The position numbers were made by a program, and so were the translations under genes. From the NCBI RefSeq assembly GCF_001417735.1, contig NZ_BBUZ01000034.1:124001-188000 (forward strand): a stretch of 64,000 nucleotides of DNA, read 5' to 3'. Source of the DNA: Streptomyces sp. NBRC 110028 (GTDB lineage Bacteria; Actinomycetota; Actinomycetes; Streptomycetales; Streptomycetaceae). Positions 41,354 to 51,935 of the stretch are shown piece after piece. Positions within the stretch are counted from its first letter, which is position 1. Every line of letters begins with the position of its first letter. The notes below the pieces were generated by a model. The model saw nothing but the letters and a program-made list of their open reading frames with translations, did no database searches and was not told where the DNA came from.

Positions 41354-42043
41354 TCAGGCCACGTTGTTGTTGCGGTTCGCGAGACGCGGCATGACCCGGA
41401 AGCCGATGCCACCCGCGATCATCGTCGCGGCACCGATCAGCAGGAAGGTGGTCTCGGAGGAGGCACCGGTCTCGGCCAGCTCCTCCTTGGCCTTGCCCTG
41501 CTCGACCGGCTTGGAGCCGACGCTGTCGGTGTCCGTGTTGTCGTCGCAGTTGGTGGAGTCCAGGTCCACGGTGCAGGTGGTGTCGCCGGCGGGGACGCCG
41601 CCGCCCTTGCTGGGCGAGGCGCTGGGCTGGCCGGACGGTCCGTCCGTCGGCTCGCCGGTCGGCTGGGCCGTCGGCCCGTCCGTCGGCTCGTCGGTGGGCT
41701 CGTCCGTCGGCTGACCCGTCGGCTCGTCGGTGGGCTCGTCCGTCGGGAGCGTCGGCAGCCCGGTGGGCAGGCCCGTCGGCTCATCGGTCGGCTCGTCGGT
41801 GGGCTCGTCGGTCGGCTGACCCGTGGGAATCTCGGTCGGCTCATCGGTGGGGTCGTCGGGGTTCTTGACGCCGACACCGACGTCCAGGCCCTTCTCGTCC
41901 GCCTTGACCGAGGCGTCGACGCCACCGATCCCGACGTCGATCCCCACGGCCGATGCGGCGCCGGCGGCGGTCAGCGACGCACCGGCGGCGATCACCGCGG
42001 CGGCCGCTATGCGCGCGACACGCAGCCGCGTCTTCTTCGTCAT
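41354..42043 (-). CDS. cell-wall surface protein with PTDEP repeats and LAETG sorting motif
   Basis: 229 residues. A signal peptide (VARIAAAAVIAAGASLTAAGAASA) is followed by a short domain, then a proline/threonine/aspartate/glutamate spacer made of PTDEPTDE and PTGQ units (about 65-140). The C-terminus has the sorting motif LAETG, a hydrophobic helix TTFLLIGAATMIAGGIGF and a basic tail PRLANR. LAxTG is the form used by class E sortases of streptomycetes, so the protein should be anchored to peptidoglycan. The only cysteines (TCTV, TNCDD) are close enough to pair. No sortase gene is nearby. Confidence 0.85.
   Translation of the reverse strand: MTKKTRLRVARIAAAAVIAAGASLTAAGAASAVGIDVGIGGVDASVKADEKGLDVGVGVKNPDDPTDEPTEIPTGQPTDEPTDEPTDEPTGLPTGLPTLPTDEPTDEPTGQPTDEPTDEPTDGPTAQPTGEPTDGPSGQPSASPSKGGGVPAGDTTCTVDLDSTNCDDNTDTDSVGSKPVEQGKAKEELAETGASSETTFLLIGAATMIAGGIGFRVMPRLANRNNNVA
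41640..41870. repeat. degenerate hexanucleotide repeat inside the surface-protein gene
   Basis: Imperfect repetition of GTCGGCTCGTCGGTGGGC-type units encodes the PTDEP spacer. Unit order varies, so length differences between strains are likely. Confidence 0.75.
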
Positions 42044-42356
42044 CTGCCTGCTACCCCCAGTAGCTGTACTCGTAATGGAGAGCAGCTATGCACGGGGCCA
42101 CGGCCGTCAGGGGGAGAAGTCCCGGGCTCTGCCTGCTCAGGCGATCCACCGGTCCCCGTTCACACGCGCCCCAGTCATACGCATGCCGCGCGTCAGCCTT
42201 CCCAGTTTTCATGACACCGTCAAGCGTCTTTGGGAGCGAGATGTCCGCTATGAAGGTGCTTGCGTGACGCATGGGTACAGGACTGTGACCAAAAAAGGTC
42301 CCTGCGCGACCACTTGGGGATCGGGAAGACCGTCGCCAGGGGCAGCTGAGGGGTCC
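42044..42356. other. intergenic region upstream of the surface-protein gene
   Basis: Comparatively AT-rich for this genome. It must contain the promoter of the leftward surface-protein gene. A run of six A residues occurs near 42294; I see no clear operator or gene. Confidence 0.4.
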
Positions 42357-42440
42357 TTAGCTGCCCTGCTCGCGCTGCTCGCGCCAGCGGATTCCGGCCT
42401 CCAGGCTGCGCTTGTCGTTCCTCTCGCAGGGGATCCGCAC
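42357..42440 (-). pseudogene. 27-codon fragment duplicating the C-terminal coding end of prfB
   Basis: Starting 7 bases after the prfB stop codon, a GTG-initiated leftward frame reads VRIPCERNDKRSLEAGIRWR then EQREQGS and a stop. LEAGIRWR is identical to the end of RF2 (FLEAGIRWRKKQEK). It could be a leftover of tandem duplication, or a tiny translated peptide. Confidence 0.6.
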
Positions 42441-42447
42441 GGTCGAG

Positions 42448-43554
42448 TTACTTCTCCTGCTTCTTTCGCCAGCGGATCCCCGCTTCGAGGAAACCGTCCA
42501 GCTCGCCGTCGAGCACCGCCTGCGGGTTGCCGACCTCGAACTCGGTGCGCAGGTCCTTGACCATCTGGTACGGGTGCAGGACGTACGAACGCATCTGGTT
42601 GCCCCAGGAATTGCCGCCGTCGCCCTTGAGCGCGTCCATCTTGGCCTGCTCCTCCTGGCGGCGGCGCTCGAGCAGCTTCGCCTGGAGGACGTTCATCGCG
42701 GTCGCCCGGTTCTGGATCTGCGAGCGCTCGTTCTGACAGGAGACCACGATGCCGGTCGGGATGTGGGTCAGCCGCACCGCGGAGTCGGTGGTGTTGACGC
42801 CCTGCCCGCCGGGGCCCGACGAACGGTAGACGTCGACCCGCAGCTCGGACTCGTCGATCTCGATGTGGTCGGTCTGCTCGACCACCGGCAGCACCTCGAC
42901 GCCCGCGAAGGACGTCTGGCGGCGGCCCTGGTTGTCGAACGGCGAGATGCGCACCAGGCGGTGGGTGCCCTGCTCGACGGAGAGCGTGCCGTAGGCGTAC
43001 GGCGTCTGCACGGCGAAGGTGGTCGACTTGATGCCGGCCTCCTCCGCGTACGAGGTCTCGTAGATCTCCGTCTTGTAGCCGTGCCGCTCGGCCCAGCGCA
43101 GATACATCCGCTGCAGCTGCTCGGCGAAGTCGGCGGCGTCGACGCCGCCCGCCTCGGCGCGGATGTTGACGAGAGCCTCACGGGAGTCGTACTCGCCGGA
43201 CAGGAGGGTACGCACCTCCATCTCGTCGACGGCCTTGCGCACGGCCTCCAGCTCGGCCTCGGCCTCGGCCTGCGCGTCCTCGTCGCCCTCGTCGGAGGCC
43301 AGCTCGAACAGCACCTCGAGGTCGTCGATCCGGCCGCGCAGCTCCTCGGCCCGGCGCAGATGGCCCTGGAGGTAGGAGAGCTTGCTGGTGACCTTCTGCG
43401 CGCTCTCCGGGTCGTCCCACAGGGACGGGGCCGCCGCCTGCTCCTCGAGCACGGCGATGTCGGCCCGCATCTTGTCGAGGTCCAGGACGGCCTCGATCGA
43501 CCCCATGGTCGAGGAGAGGGACTTCAGCTCTTCGGATACATCGACGACTGCCAC
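42448..43554 (-). CDS. prfB: peptide chain release factor 2
   Basis: 368 residues from the GTG at 43554; another GTG two codons earlier is possible. RF2 recognises UGA/UAA stop codons. The anticodon-mimicking SPF is in RISPFDNQGRRQTSF; the catalytic GGQ is in RSSGPGGQGVNTTDSAVR. The frame is uninterrupted, so the autoregulatory frameshift found in E. coli prfB is absent. The GC bias is strong in the coiled N-terminal domain (DEDAQAEAEAELEAVRKAV). Confidence 0.94.
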   Translation of the reverse strand: MAVVDVSEELKSLSSTMGSIEAVLDLDKMRADIAVLEEQAAAPSLWDDPESAQKVTSKLSYLQGHLRRAEELRGRIDDLEVLFELASDEGDEDAQAEAEAELEAVRKAVDEMEVRTLLSGEYDSREALVNIRAEAGGVDAADFAEQLQRMYLRWAERHGYKTEIYETSYAEEAGIKSTTFAVQTPYAYGTLSVEQGTHRLVRISPFDNQGRRQTSFAGVEVLPVVEQTDHIEIDESELRVDVYRSSGPGGQGVNTTDSAVRLTHIPTGIVVSCQNERSQIQNRATAMNVLQAKLLERRRQEEQAKMDALKGDGGNSWGNQMRSYVLHPYQMVKDLRTEFEVGNPQAVLDGELDGFLEAGIRWRKKQEK

Positions 43555-43641
43555 GTGCACCAGCCTAACCGCTATAGAAGGATCTCCGGCCCGTCGGTCC
43601 CTCGCCGGGACAGCGGGCCCTCATGGGAGGACCGGCGGCCC

Positions 43642-45078
43642 TCATGGGGCACCGGAACCCTGCCCTGACTCCTGCCCCGAACCCTGTCCGCCACCCTGTC
43701 CTGCGCCCTGTCCGGAGTCCTGCGAGGACGAGTGTTCGCCGCCCTTGGGCGCATCGCCGCCGTCCCCGCCGCCCGCGACCAGCCACCCGCCGATGCCCAG
43801 GACGACCAGCGCCGCCACCGTGGCCGCGGCGACCTTGAGCCGACGGCGGCGCAGCGCCCCCGAGACCGCGGGATGGCGCGCCGAGCCCGCCCGGCGCTGA
43901 CCGTGAACGCGGGGCGCGCGCGCGGTGCCGTGCGCGCCGCCCGCCAGCTCGTCCGCGCTGGGCACGCGCATGCTGGTGTGCGTATCGCGGCTGCTGTCCG
44001 GCACCGCGCCCGGGACCAGCGGGACCGCGCCGCGCCGCCGCCGCTGCGGCCCGCCCTGGCCGTACCCCTGCCCGGCCCCCTGGTCGTAGCCCTGGCCCTG
44101 GCCCGGTCCGGCGGCGGGCCGGTGCCCGCCCTCCGGGTGGGCGCCCTCGTCCTCCCGCCGCTCCTCGGACTCGTCCGGCTCGTCGATGTCCAGCGGCGGG
44201 TACCCGGCCAGGCCGGGCAGGATCTCGCGCAGCCGCGCGGCCAGCTCGGAGGCGCGCAGCCGGGAGGCGGGCGCCTTGGCGAGGCACTGGAGCAGCAGCT
44301 GCCACAGCTCGTCGGGGATACCGGGCAGCGGGGCGACGGTCTCCGTCACATGGCGGCGCAGGATCGCGCCGGGGTGGCCGCCGCCGAACGGGGTGAAGCC
44401 CGCCAGCAGCTCGTACAACACCGTGGCCAGGGCGTACACATCCACGCTGGCGCGCGGCGGCAGCCCCTCGATGATCTCCGGCGCGAGGTAGTCGGGGGTG
44501 CCGATGACGCTGCGCGGGTTGGGCGAGCGGCCCTGCGACTGCTGCTGGCCGCGGGGCGGGCGGCCGCCGCGGGACCGGCCCGGTTCGTCGACCAGGCGCG
44601 CGATGCCGAAGTCGGTCAGCAGGGCGGGGTGGGAGCGGCCGGGGCCGAGCGGTCCCTGCATGTCCAGCAGGACGTTCTCCGGTTTGACGTCCCGGTGCAC
44701 GATCCCGGCGGCGTGCGCCGCGGCCAGCCCGTCGGCGACGTCCGCGGAGATCGCGACCGCGGCCTCCGGGGACAGCCGCCGCTCGCGGTCGAGCCGGGTG
44801 CGCAGATCCGTACCGCGGATCAGGTCCATGACGAGGGCCAGGTCGTTGCCGTCCACCACGAGATCACGCACGCCGACCACCCGTGGGTGGTCGAGGCTGA
44901 GCAGCGCGGTGCGCTCCTGTACGAAACGGCCCACGAGCTCCTCGTCGGAGGCGAGATCCTCGCGCAGGAGCTTGATGGCGACCGGGCCCTCGGGACCGTC
45001 GCCCAGCCACACCGTGCCGGCGCTGCCGCGGCCCAGGACCTGGTGCGCGGTGTACCGGCTGCCGATCTTCCGTGACAA
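43642..45078 (-). CDS. pkaB: serine/threonine protein kinase PkaB
   Basis: About 478 residues. Hanks-type kinase domain: glycine loop LGRGSAGTVWLG, VAIKLL, catalytic IVHRDVKPENVLL, LLTDFGIARL, and late YALATVLYELLAGFTPF. One membrane helix (VAAATVAALVVLGIGGWLVAGG) lies near residue 430, followed by a Gly/Gln/Ser-rich tail with repeated GQGSGQ units. I prefer the TTG at 45078 because GGAGGATTCGGAG lies before it; the GTG at 45108 has no visible ribosome site. It lacks PASTA repeats. A tandem partner of pkaA with the same orientation. Confidence 0.88.
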   Translation of the reverse strand: MSRKIGSRYTAHQVLGRGSAGTVWLGDGPEGPVAIKLLREDLASDEELVGRFVQERTALLSLDHPRVVGVRDLVVDGNDLALVMDLIRGTDLRTRLDRERRLSPEAAVAISADVADGLAAAHAAGIVHRDVKPENVLLDMQGPLGPGRSHPALLTDFGIARLVDEPGRSRGGRPPRGQQQSQGRSPNPRSVIGTPDYLAPEIIEGLPPRASVDVYALATVLYELLAGFTPFGGGHPGAILRRHVTETVAPLPGIPDELWQLLLQCLAKAPASRLRASELAARLREILPGLAGYPPLDIDEPDESEERREDEGAHPEGGHRPAAGPGQGQGYDQGAGQGYGQGGPQRRRRGAVPLVPGAVPDSSRDTHTSMRVPSADELAGGAHGTARAPRVHGQRRAGSARHPAVSGALRRRRLKVAAATVAALVVLGIGGWLVAGGGDGGDAPKGGEHSSSQDSGQGAGQGGGQGSGQESGQGSGAP

Positions 45079-45283
45079 GACTGCTCCGAATCCTCCGACA
45101 GGGGGCACGTTGGCGACAAAGCTACGCGGCTACTGGCGCGTTGGGGGCACCAGACAGCGCCAACTGTCACTTCTGAGCGGAAAACACCCCTTGGATATCG
45201 ACAAATCACCTGACTCGGCGCATCGGTCGGGGTGTTGAGGGCGCTCCGGTGTGCTCGTGGTGCGCGGCGGATTCAGCCGTGGG

Positions 45284-46969
<1,686 letters not shown>

Positions 46970-47473
46970 GTCATGCGCTCCCTGGTCGTGGTCGTATCGC
47001 TTGCATCGCTTGCTGCGTCGCTTGTACTGACTGCCGTGCTCGTCCGCCCACTGTAATGGGGACGGACAAGGTGCCGTACCGATCACCGCGGGACCCGACC
47101 GGGCGCGCGACCGGGCCCCCGGGGAAGACGCGTGATCCGGAGGGACGGTTGCCCGCTCCTCGCTCCCCGGCACGGCGGAGCCGTCCTCGGCCGGGCGGCG
47201 CTCGCACGGCACTCACGCAGCGGATCCGGTCGCAATCAGCCAGTTTCGGCCGACTAGCCGACCAATCAAGATCATGTGGCGCCAGGCGGCGGGCGAAGTG
47301 TCAGCGGCAGGTGCGAGGATGCACGCAGCACGGAAGCGCCGAGCGGCGGGGGACTCACGCTCCGTGACCCGTACGACCCCGTACGGACCTGTACGTGCCG
47401 AAGCGCCTGGGGGCGAGGCGGCGGGGTTGGCACCCCCGCCCGGCCCCCCGGACAGAAGGGACCGTTGACGGCG
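46970..47473. other. 504-bp divergent region between pkaA and the FHA-FtsK gene
   Basis: No gene supported. Next to pkaA the heptamer TCGCTTG occurs three times (46997, 47006, 47018); in the pkaA transcript this is CAAGCGA repeated. A small interrupted dyad, TCGGC/GCCGA, is near 47245-47260. Promoters for both genes should be here, but I cannot name them. Confidence 0.45.
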
Positions 47474-50400
47474 ATGCAGATTCGGCTGACCGTCCTCGGG
47501 CCGCGCAGCGCCCATCCGGGCCGTTCCGGCCATCCTGCGCCCGCGCCGCCGCCGCACGCCCTCGCGGGCGCGGTGGACGTGCTCGTGACCGCTCCCGTCG
47601 GCACCGCCCTCGCCTCCGTGACGAGCGGCCTCGCCGCCGCCGTCGCCGCGGCCGGGCACGACGCCGGGGGCGGCACCGGCGCGGTCGTGGTCTACGCGGG
47701 CTCGGAGCGGCTCGACCCACAGCGCTGCGCGCTCGGCGAGCCGCCGCTGGTGGACGGCGCGGTGCTCTCCCTCCACACCCCGGCCGACCCCGATCACTAC
47801 CCCGGCTACCCGGGCTACCCCGGGCTGCCCGAGGCGGCCGTGTCCGACGCCACGGTCCACCTGGACGTGATCGCCGGGCCCGACGCGGGCGGCGTCCACC
47901 TGCTGCACGGCGGCCAGGTCCGCATCGGCCGCTCCGCCGAGGCCGACGTCCCCCTGGACGACCCCGACGTCTCCCGGCTGCACTGCGCCGTGACAGTCAC
48001 CGAGGACGGCCGGGTGACCATCGCCGACCTCGGCTCGACGAACGGCACCGCCGCCGACGGCGCCCCCGTCGGCCGCGACCCCGTACCGCTCGCGCCGGGC
48101 GCGCTGCTCCGGATCGGGGAGTCCGCGCTGCGGCTGCGCGCCCCCGCCGCCGCGCCGTCGTCCCCGGTCCGCCTCCCGGTCCACCCGGACGGCGAGGGCC
48201 ATCTGCGGGTCGCCCCCCGCACGGACGGTGTGGCCCACGCCCAGGGCCCCTGGACCGGCGCCCCGGCGCCCCGCCACCCCGGCCGGGGCTGGGCCCCGGC
48301 CGGCCAGTGGGACGCCACGACCCACGCGGGCCCCCAGGGCGTCACCCCCCACCCCGGAGCCCCCACCACCCACGGCACGGGCACCTCGCCCGGCGCCCCG
48401 CCCGCGGACACGGGGCGGCCTGCCGAGCGTCCGGCAGCCCCGGGCCACCCCGCCGCCCAGGCCCCCTGGGCCGAAGGCCCGGCGCGCGGCGGCGCGCCGT
48501 ACGGTGCCGCTGCCGCCACCGGGCCGCGCGGCGCCGCCGGGCGGCCAGGCGCGGGCGGCGACGCACCGCATGGCGGCCCGGCGGGCAGCGGAGGCCCCGG
48601 ACAGCCAGGCGCGGCGGGCAACGCCCCCTACGGCGCACGGTCCGCAGCCCCCGCGCACGACGCGCAGGAGCCATGGGACCCCCGTACGGGCGGTGGCAGG
48701 CACCCCGCGAGCCCCGGCCCCCGCCCCGGGGGCCCGGCGGGCGGCGGCGCGCCGTACGACGACCAGGCCCACCCCGGACCGCGCGGCGCGACCGGCCGAC
48801 GCCCGGCCGACGACCGCGGCACCACGGGACAGCCGGGCGCGGGTGAAGCCGCGTCCTACGGCACCCCCGGCGGACCGCACGGCGCGCAGGAACCCTGGCC
48901 GGACGACAGCCGCACCGGCCAGGGCAGGCATCCCGCGAGCCCGGGCCCCCGGGCCGGAGGCGGCGCGCCGTACGACGACCAGGCCGCCACCGGACCGCGC
49001 GGCGCGGTCGGCGGGCCCCCGGCCGACGCGCGCGGGCTTCCCGGACAGCGCGGCAGCGGCGGGGGTTCCGGCGGCCCGCGAGAACCCTGGCCGGGCGGTG
49101 CGGATCGCCAAGGTGCGGCCGGCGGCTCCGGGCGCGGCGGCCAGGAGCCCTGGGCCCCGGGCCCCACAGCAGGCGGCGCGCCGCACGGCGCAGCCGACCG
49201 GCGTCCCGGGGGCCGGGGGCGGGGGACGCCGTTGCGGGGGACCACCGTGCCGCAGGGGCTCGGCGAGGCGGGGGCGTACGCGTACGACGCGCCCGGGGCG
49301 CAGGTCCGGCGGCGTGGGATAGGGGCCTGGGTGCGGCAGCTGACCGGGGGCCGGGGCGCCGACGAGCGCGGCGCGGACGAGGCGGTGAGCGCCGAGGACG
49401 CGGCGGCGCGGGCGGCCGAGGAGGCCGCCGCGCTGCACCGGCGGTGGCCGGACCCCGCCGCGGTGCTGATGACGGCGCTGGGGCCGGGGCCGCGGCTGTG
49501 GGAGCGCGGGCCGGGCCACCCGGACGCGCTCACCGTGCGGCTCGGCTCCGCCGACCGGCTCTCGGGCGCGGGCGGGCTGCTGCCCGCGGCGCCCGTGACC
49601 GTCGATCTGCGGCAGGCGGGTTCGCTGGGGCTGGCGGGGCCGCGCGGGCGGCTGGCCGGGCTCGCCCGGTCCGTCGTGGCGCAGCTCGCGGCGCTGCACC
49701 CGCCGGGCACGCTGGAGATCGTGCTGCTCAGCACCGAGGACCGGCCCGCCGAGTGGTCCTGGCTGGGCTGGCTGCCGCAGCTCCAGCCGTTGCGCGGGCA
49801 GGACTGCCGGTTGCTGCTGGCGTACGACGCGGAGCAGGTGACGGCCCGTGCGGCGGAGCTGACGCGGCGGCTGAACGACGCCGCCGGGAGCCCGGCCGGG
49901 CCGTACACGGTGGTGATCGTGGACGGCGATCCGGGCCCGCCCGCGCTGCGCGAGACGCTCGGGCGGCTGGCGGTGGGCGGTCCGGGGGCCGGGATCCATC
50001 TGCTGTGTCTGGCCGAGGCCCCGGCCGCGTCGCCCGCCTCACCGCTGTCGATGAGCTACGAGACGGCGTGCGCGGCCTCCGCGGCGTTCACGTCGTGCGA
50101 GGTGGCGGCGCTGCTGAGCGGTGATGTGGCCACCGGGCTGCAGATCGTGCGCCGGGATGCCGCCACCGGCGGCGCGGGCGTCCCCATGTGGGTGGCCGGG
50201 GCCACCACGGCAGCCACCGTGGACGCGGTGTCGGGGGCGTGGGCCGAGCGGTTCGCGCGGGCGCTCGCGCCCCTGCGCCCGGCCGCTTCCGGCCACGGCG
50301 ACGAGGGCGGTCCGGGGCGGCAGGTGTCGGCTCCGCTGCCCGACTCGGCCCGGCTGCTGGACGAGTTGGGGCTGGCCCGGGCCACCCCCGCCTCGCTGAT

Positions 50401-51619
50401 GGCCCGTTGGGCGGCCGCCGCGGACGAGGTTCCGGCGGGCGGGCGGGCGCTCGCGGTGCTGGGCGCCGGGCCGCGCGGGCCGGTGACCGTCGACCTGGCC
50501 GCCGACGGCCCGCATCTGCTGATCGACGGCGGGGCGGGCACCGGCAAGACGGAGCTGCTGCGGTCGCTGGCCGCCTCGCTCGCGGCCGCCGAGCGCCCCG
50601 ACCGGCTGGAGCTGGTGCTCCTCGACGGCGCGGGGGCGAGCGACGGCGCGGAGCGCGGCGAGGGGCTGCGGATGTGCACCGACCTGCCGCATGTGTCGAC
50701 GTATCTGGCGGCCTCCGACCCGGTGCGGATGCGGGAGTTCGCGCAGGCGCTCAGCTCGGAGCTGAAGCGTCGGGCCGAGCTGCTGGGCCGACTGGACTTC
50801 GTCGCCTGGCACGGTCGGCTCCGGGAGGGCACGGGCGTGAGCGCGGCGGGCGGCGCTTCCCCGCGGGTGATCGCGCCCCGCTCCCCCGGTGACGTCGACG
50901 CGCCGCCCAGTACGACGCTGAGGCTGCGCCCCCAGCGCGGCCGCCACGACCAGCCCGACCAGCCCGACCGGTCCGGCCGCCCCGACCGTCCCGGCCCGGG
51001 TGGGCAGCACGACCCCGAAGCGCGCACCGCGGAAGCTCCGCGCCCCTTCCCCCGCCTCGTCGTCCTCGTCGACGACTTCGACGCGCTGGTGGCACCGGCC
51101 CTCGGCAGCCCGGGCCGCCCGGCGGCCGGTTCGGTCGTCCGCGCGCTGGAGGCGATCGCCCGCGACGGCGCCCACCTCGGCGTCCACCTGGTGGCGGCGT
51201 CCGGCCGCCCGGACCGTACGGCGGACACGGCGGCGGTCGAGCGGGCCGGGCTGCGGATCGTCCTGGAGCCCCGCCCGCTGGGTCCCGCCTCGTCCGAGCG
51301 GCCGGAGGCGGAGACCCACACGTCCGACGCGTCCGGTGAGCCCGGCGGGGAGCACGCCCCCGGCCGCGGCCGTCTGCTGCGCCCGGAGGACGCCGCGACG
51401 ACCCCGTTCCAGGCGGGCCGGGTCACCGGGCGGATACCGCGCACCGCGACCCAGCGGCCGACGGTCGTCACCCTGGAGTGGGAGCGGATGGGTGATCCCC
51501 CGGCCCGCCGCCCGCTGCGGGAACTGGGCAACGGGCCGACCGATCTGGCGCTGCTCGCCAGCGCGCTCCAGCGCGCCGCGCAGTCGGCCGACGCGCCGAC
51601 CGCGCCCGCGCTGATCTGA
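47474..51619 (+). CDS. FHA-domain protein with FtsK/SpoIIIE-type ATPase domain
   Basis: 1381 residues. The N-terminal part (MQIRLTVLGP) leads to an FHA phosphothreonine-binding domain at about 140-215 (VRIGRSAEADVPLDDPDVSR, LHCAVTV, IADLGSTNGTAADG). A long Gly/Pro/Ala-rich linker (about 230-600) with internal repeats follows, then AAA-like FtsK/SpoIIIE domains. Walker A LLIDGGAGTGKTELLRSL is near residue 1019, and the strand RLVVLVDDFDALV later. An earlier FtsK-like module (VDLRQAGSLGLAGPRGR) has no Walker A lysine and looks inactive. It resembles EccC-type secretion ATPases, but no WXG100 genes are present. Divergent from pkaA, whose product could phosphorylate its partner. Confidence 0.85.
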   Translation: MQIRLTVLGPRSAHPGRSGHPAPAPPPHALAGAVDVLVTAPVGTALASVTSGLAAAVAAAGHDAGGGTGAVVVYAGSERLDPQRCALGEPPLVDGAVLSLHTPADPDHYPGYPGYPGLPEAAVSDATVHLDVIAGPDAGGVHLLHGGQVRIGRSAEADVPLDDPDVSRLHCAVTVTEDGRVTIADLGSTNGTAADGAPVGRDPVPLAPGALLRIGESALRLRAPAAAPSSPVRLPVHPDGEGHLRVAPRTDGVAHAQGPWTGAPAPRHPGRGWAPAGQWDATTHAGPQGVTPHPGAPTTHGTGTSPGAPPADTGRPAERPAAPGHPAAQAPWAEGPARGGAPYGAAAATGPRGAAGRPGAGGDAPHGGPAGSGGPGQPGAAGNAPYGARSAAPAHDAQEPWDPRTGGGRHPASPGPRPGGPAGGGAPYDDQAHPGPRGATGRRPADDRGTTGQPGAGEAASYGTPGGPHGAQEPWPDDSRTGQGRHPASPGPRAGGGAPYDDQAATGPRGAVGGPPADARGLPGQRGSGGGSGGPREPWPGGADRQGAAGGSGRGGQEPWAPGPTAGGAPHGAADRRPGGRGRGTPLRGTTVPQGLGEAGAYAYDAPGAQVRRRGIGAWVRQLTGGRGADERGADEAVSAEDAAARAAEEAAALHRRWPDPAAVLMTALGPGPRLWERGPGHPDALTVRLGSADRLSGAGGLLPAAPVTVDLRQAGSLGLAGPRGRLAGLARSVVAQLAALHPPGTLEIVLLSTEDRPAEWSWLGWLPQLQPLRGQDCRLLLAYDAEQVTARAAELTRRLNDAAGSPAGPYTVVIVDGDPGPPALRETLGRLAVGGPGAGIHLLCLAEAPAASPASPLSMSYETACAASAAFTSCEVAALLSGDVATGLQIVRRDAATGGAGVPMWVAGATTAATVDAVSGAWAERFARALAPLRPAASGHGDEGGPGRQVSAPLPDSARLLDELGLARATPASLMARWAAAADEVPAGGRALAVLGAGPRGPVTVDLAADGPHLLIDGGAGTGKTELLRSLAASLAAAERPDRLELVLLDGAGASDGAERGEGLRMCTDLPHVSTYLAASDPVRMREFAQALSSELKRRAELLGRLDFVAWHGRLREGTGVSAAGGASPRVIAPRSPGDVDAPPSTTLRLRPQRGRHDQPDQPDRSGRPDRPGPGGQHDPEARTAEAPRPFPRLVVLVDDFDALVAPALGSPGRPAAGSVVRALEAIARDGAHLGVHLVAASGRPDRTADTAAVERAGLRIVLEPRPLGPASSERPEAETHTSDASGEPGGEHAPGRGRLLRPEDAATTPFQAGRVTGRIPRTATQRPTVVTLEWERMGDPPARRPLRELGNGPTDLALLASALQRAAQSADAPTAPALI
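48460..49180. repeat. internal low-complexity repeats of the FHA-FtsK linker
   Basis: A block encoding GGGAPYDD, GPRGA, QEPW and RHPASPGPR occurs at least twice (about 48690-48860 and 48925-49040), with shorter related copies on both sides. DNA of this type recombines easily, so linker length may differ between strains. Confidence 0.65.
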
Positions 51620-51702
51620 GCGACGGACTCCCGGCCGGAGGGGCGGGCCGCACCGCGGCCCGTCACCCCTCGGCGTCCCCCGATCAATTGACGCCTTAAC
51701 CG

Positions 51703-51777
51703 ATCCCAGACCCCAGATCCCAGACCCCAGATCACCGATCCCGGACCCCAGATCCCAGACCCGGATCACCGATCTGC
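51703..51777. repeat. heptamer repeat array
   Basis: About eleven 7-base units of the types ATCCCAG, ACCCCAG and ATCACCG follow one another, with one unit short by a base (ACCCGG). They are ordered as two similar blocks (14+14+7, then 14+13+7). The array begins about 80 bases after the FHA-FtsK stop codon; no coding function is apparent. Confidence 0.8.
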
Positions 51778-51800
51778 CCGTTCCGCTCCCTCTTTGTGAT

Positions 51801-51844
51801 TCGGCGTTCATCACGGCCCGGTCACGACCGTGAGTGAACGCCGA
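51801..51844. promoter_or_regulatory. 44-bp dyad upstream of the AglE-like operon
   Basis: Outer arms TCGGCGTTCA and TGAACGCCGA are perfect. Inner arms TCACGG and CCGTGA continue them with one extra base on the right side. It lies 92 bases before the binding-protein start, so it is either a tandem operator or a stable leader hairpin. Confidence 0.55.
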
Positions 51845-51935
51845 AAACAGTATTGCCACGTTGGGTGACCGGGCGTAGGACTGTCGCACGGGACACGACC
51901 GCGCGCGCGGCGGTCGGCATCGGAGGGAAACGGGG

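Noticed and set aside
42448..43560. Programmed frameshift in prfB
   Set aside because: I looked for the in-frame UGA of the E. coli type near codon 26; the frame is continuous.
47474..51619. Type VII secretion locus
   Set aside because: The ATPase is EccC-like, but no WXG100, EccB, EccD or mycosin gene is near. Only the FHA-FtsK description is supported.
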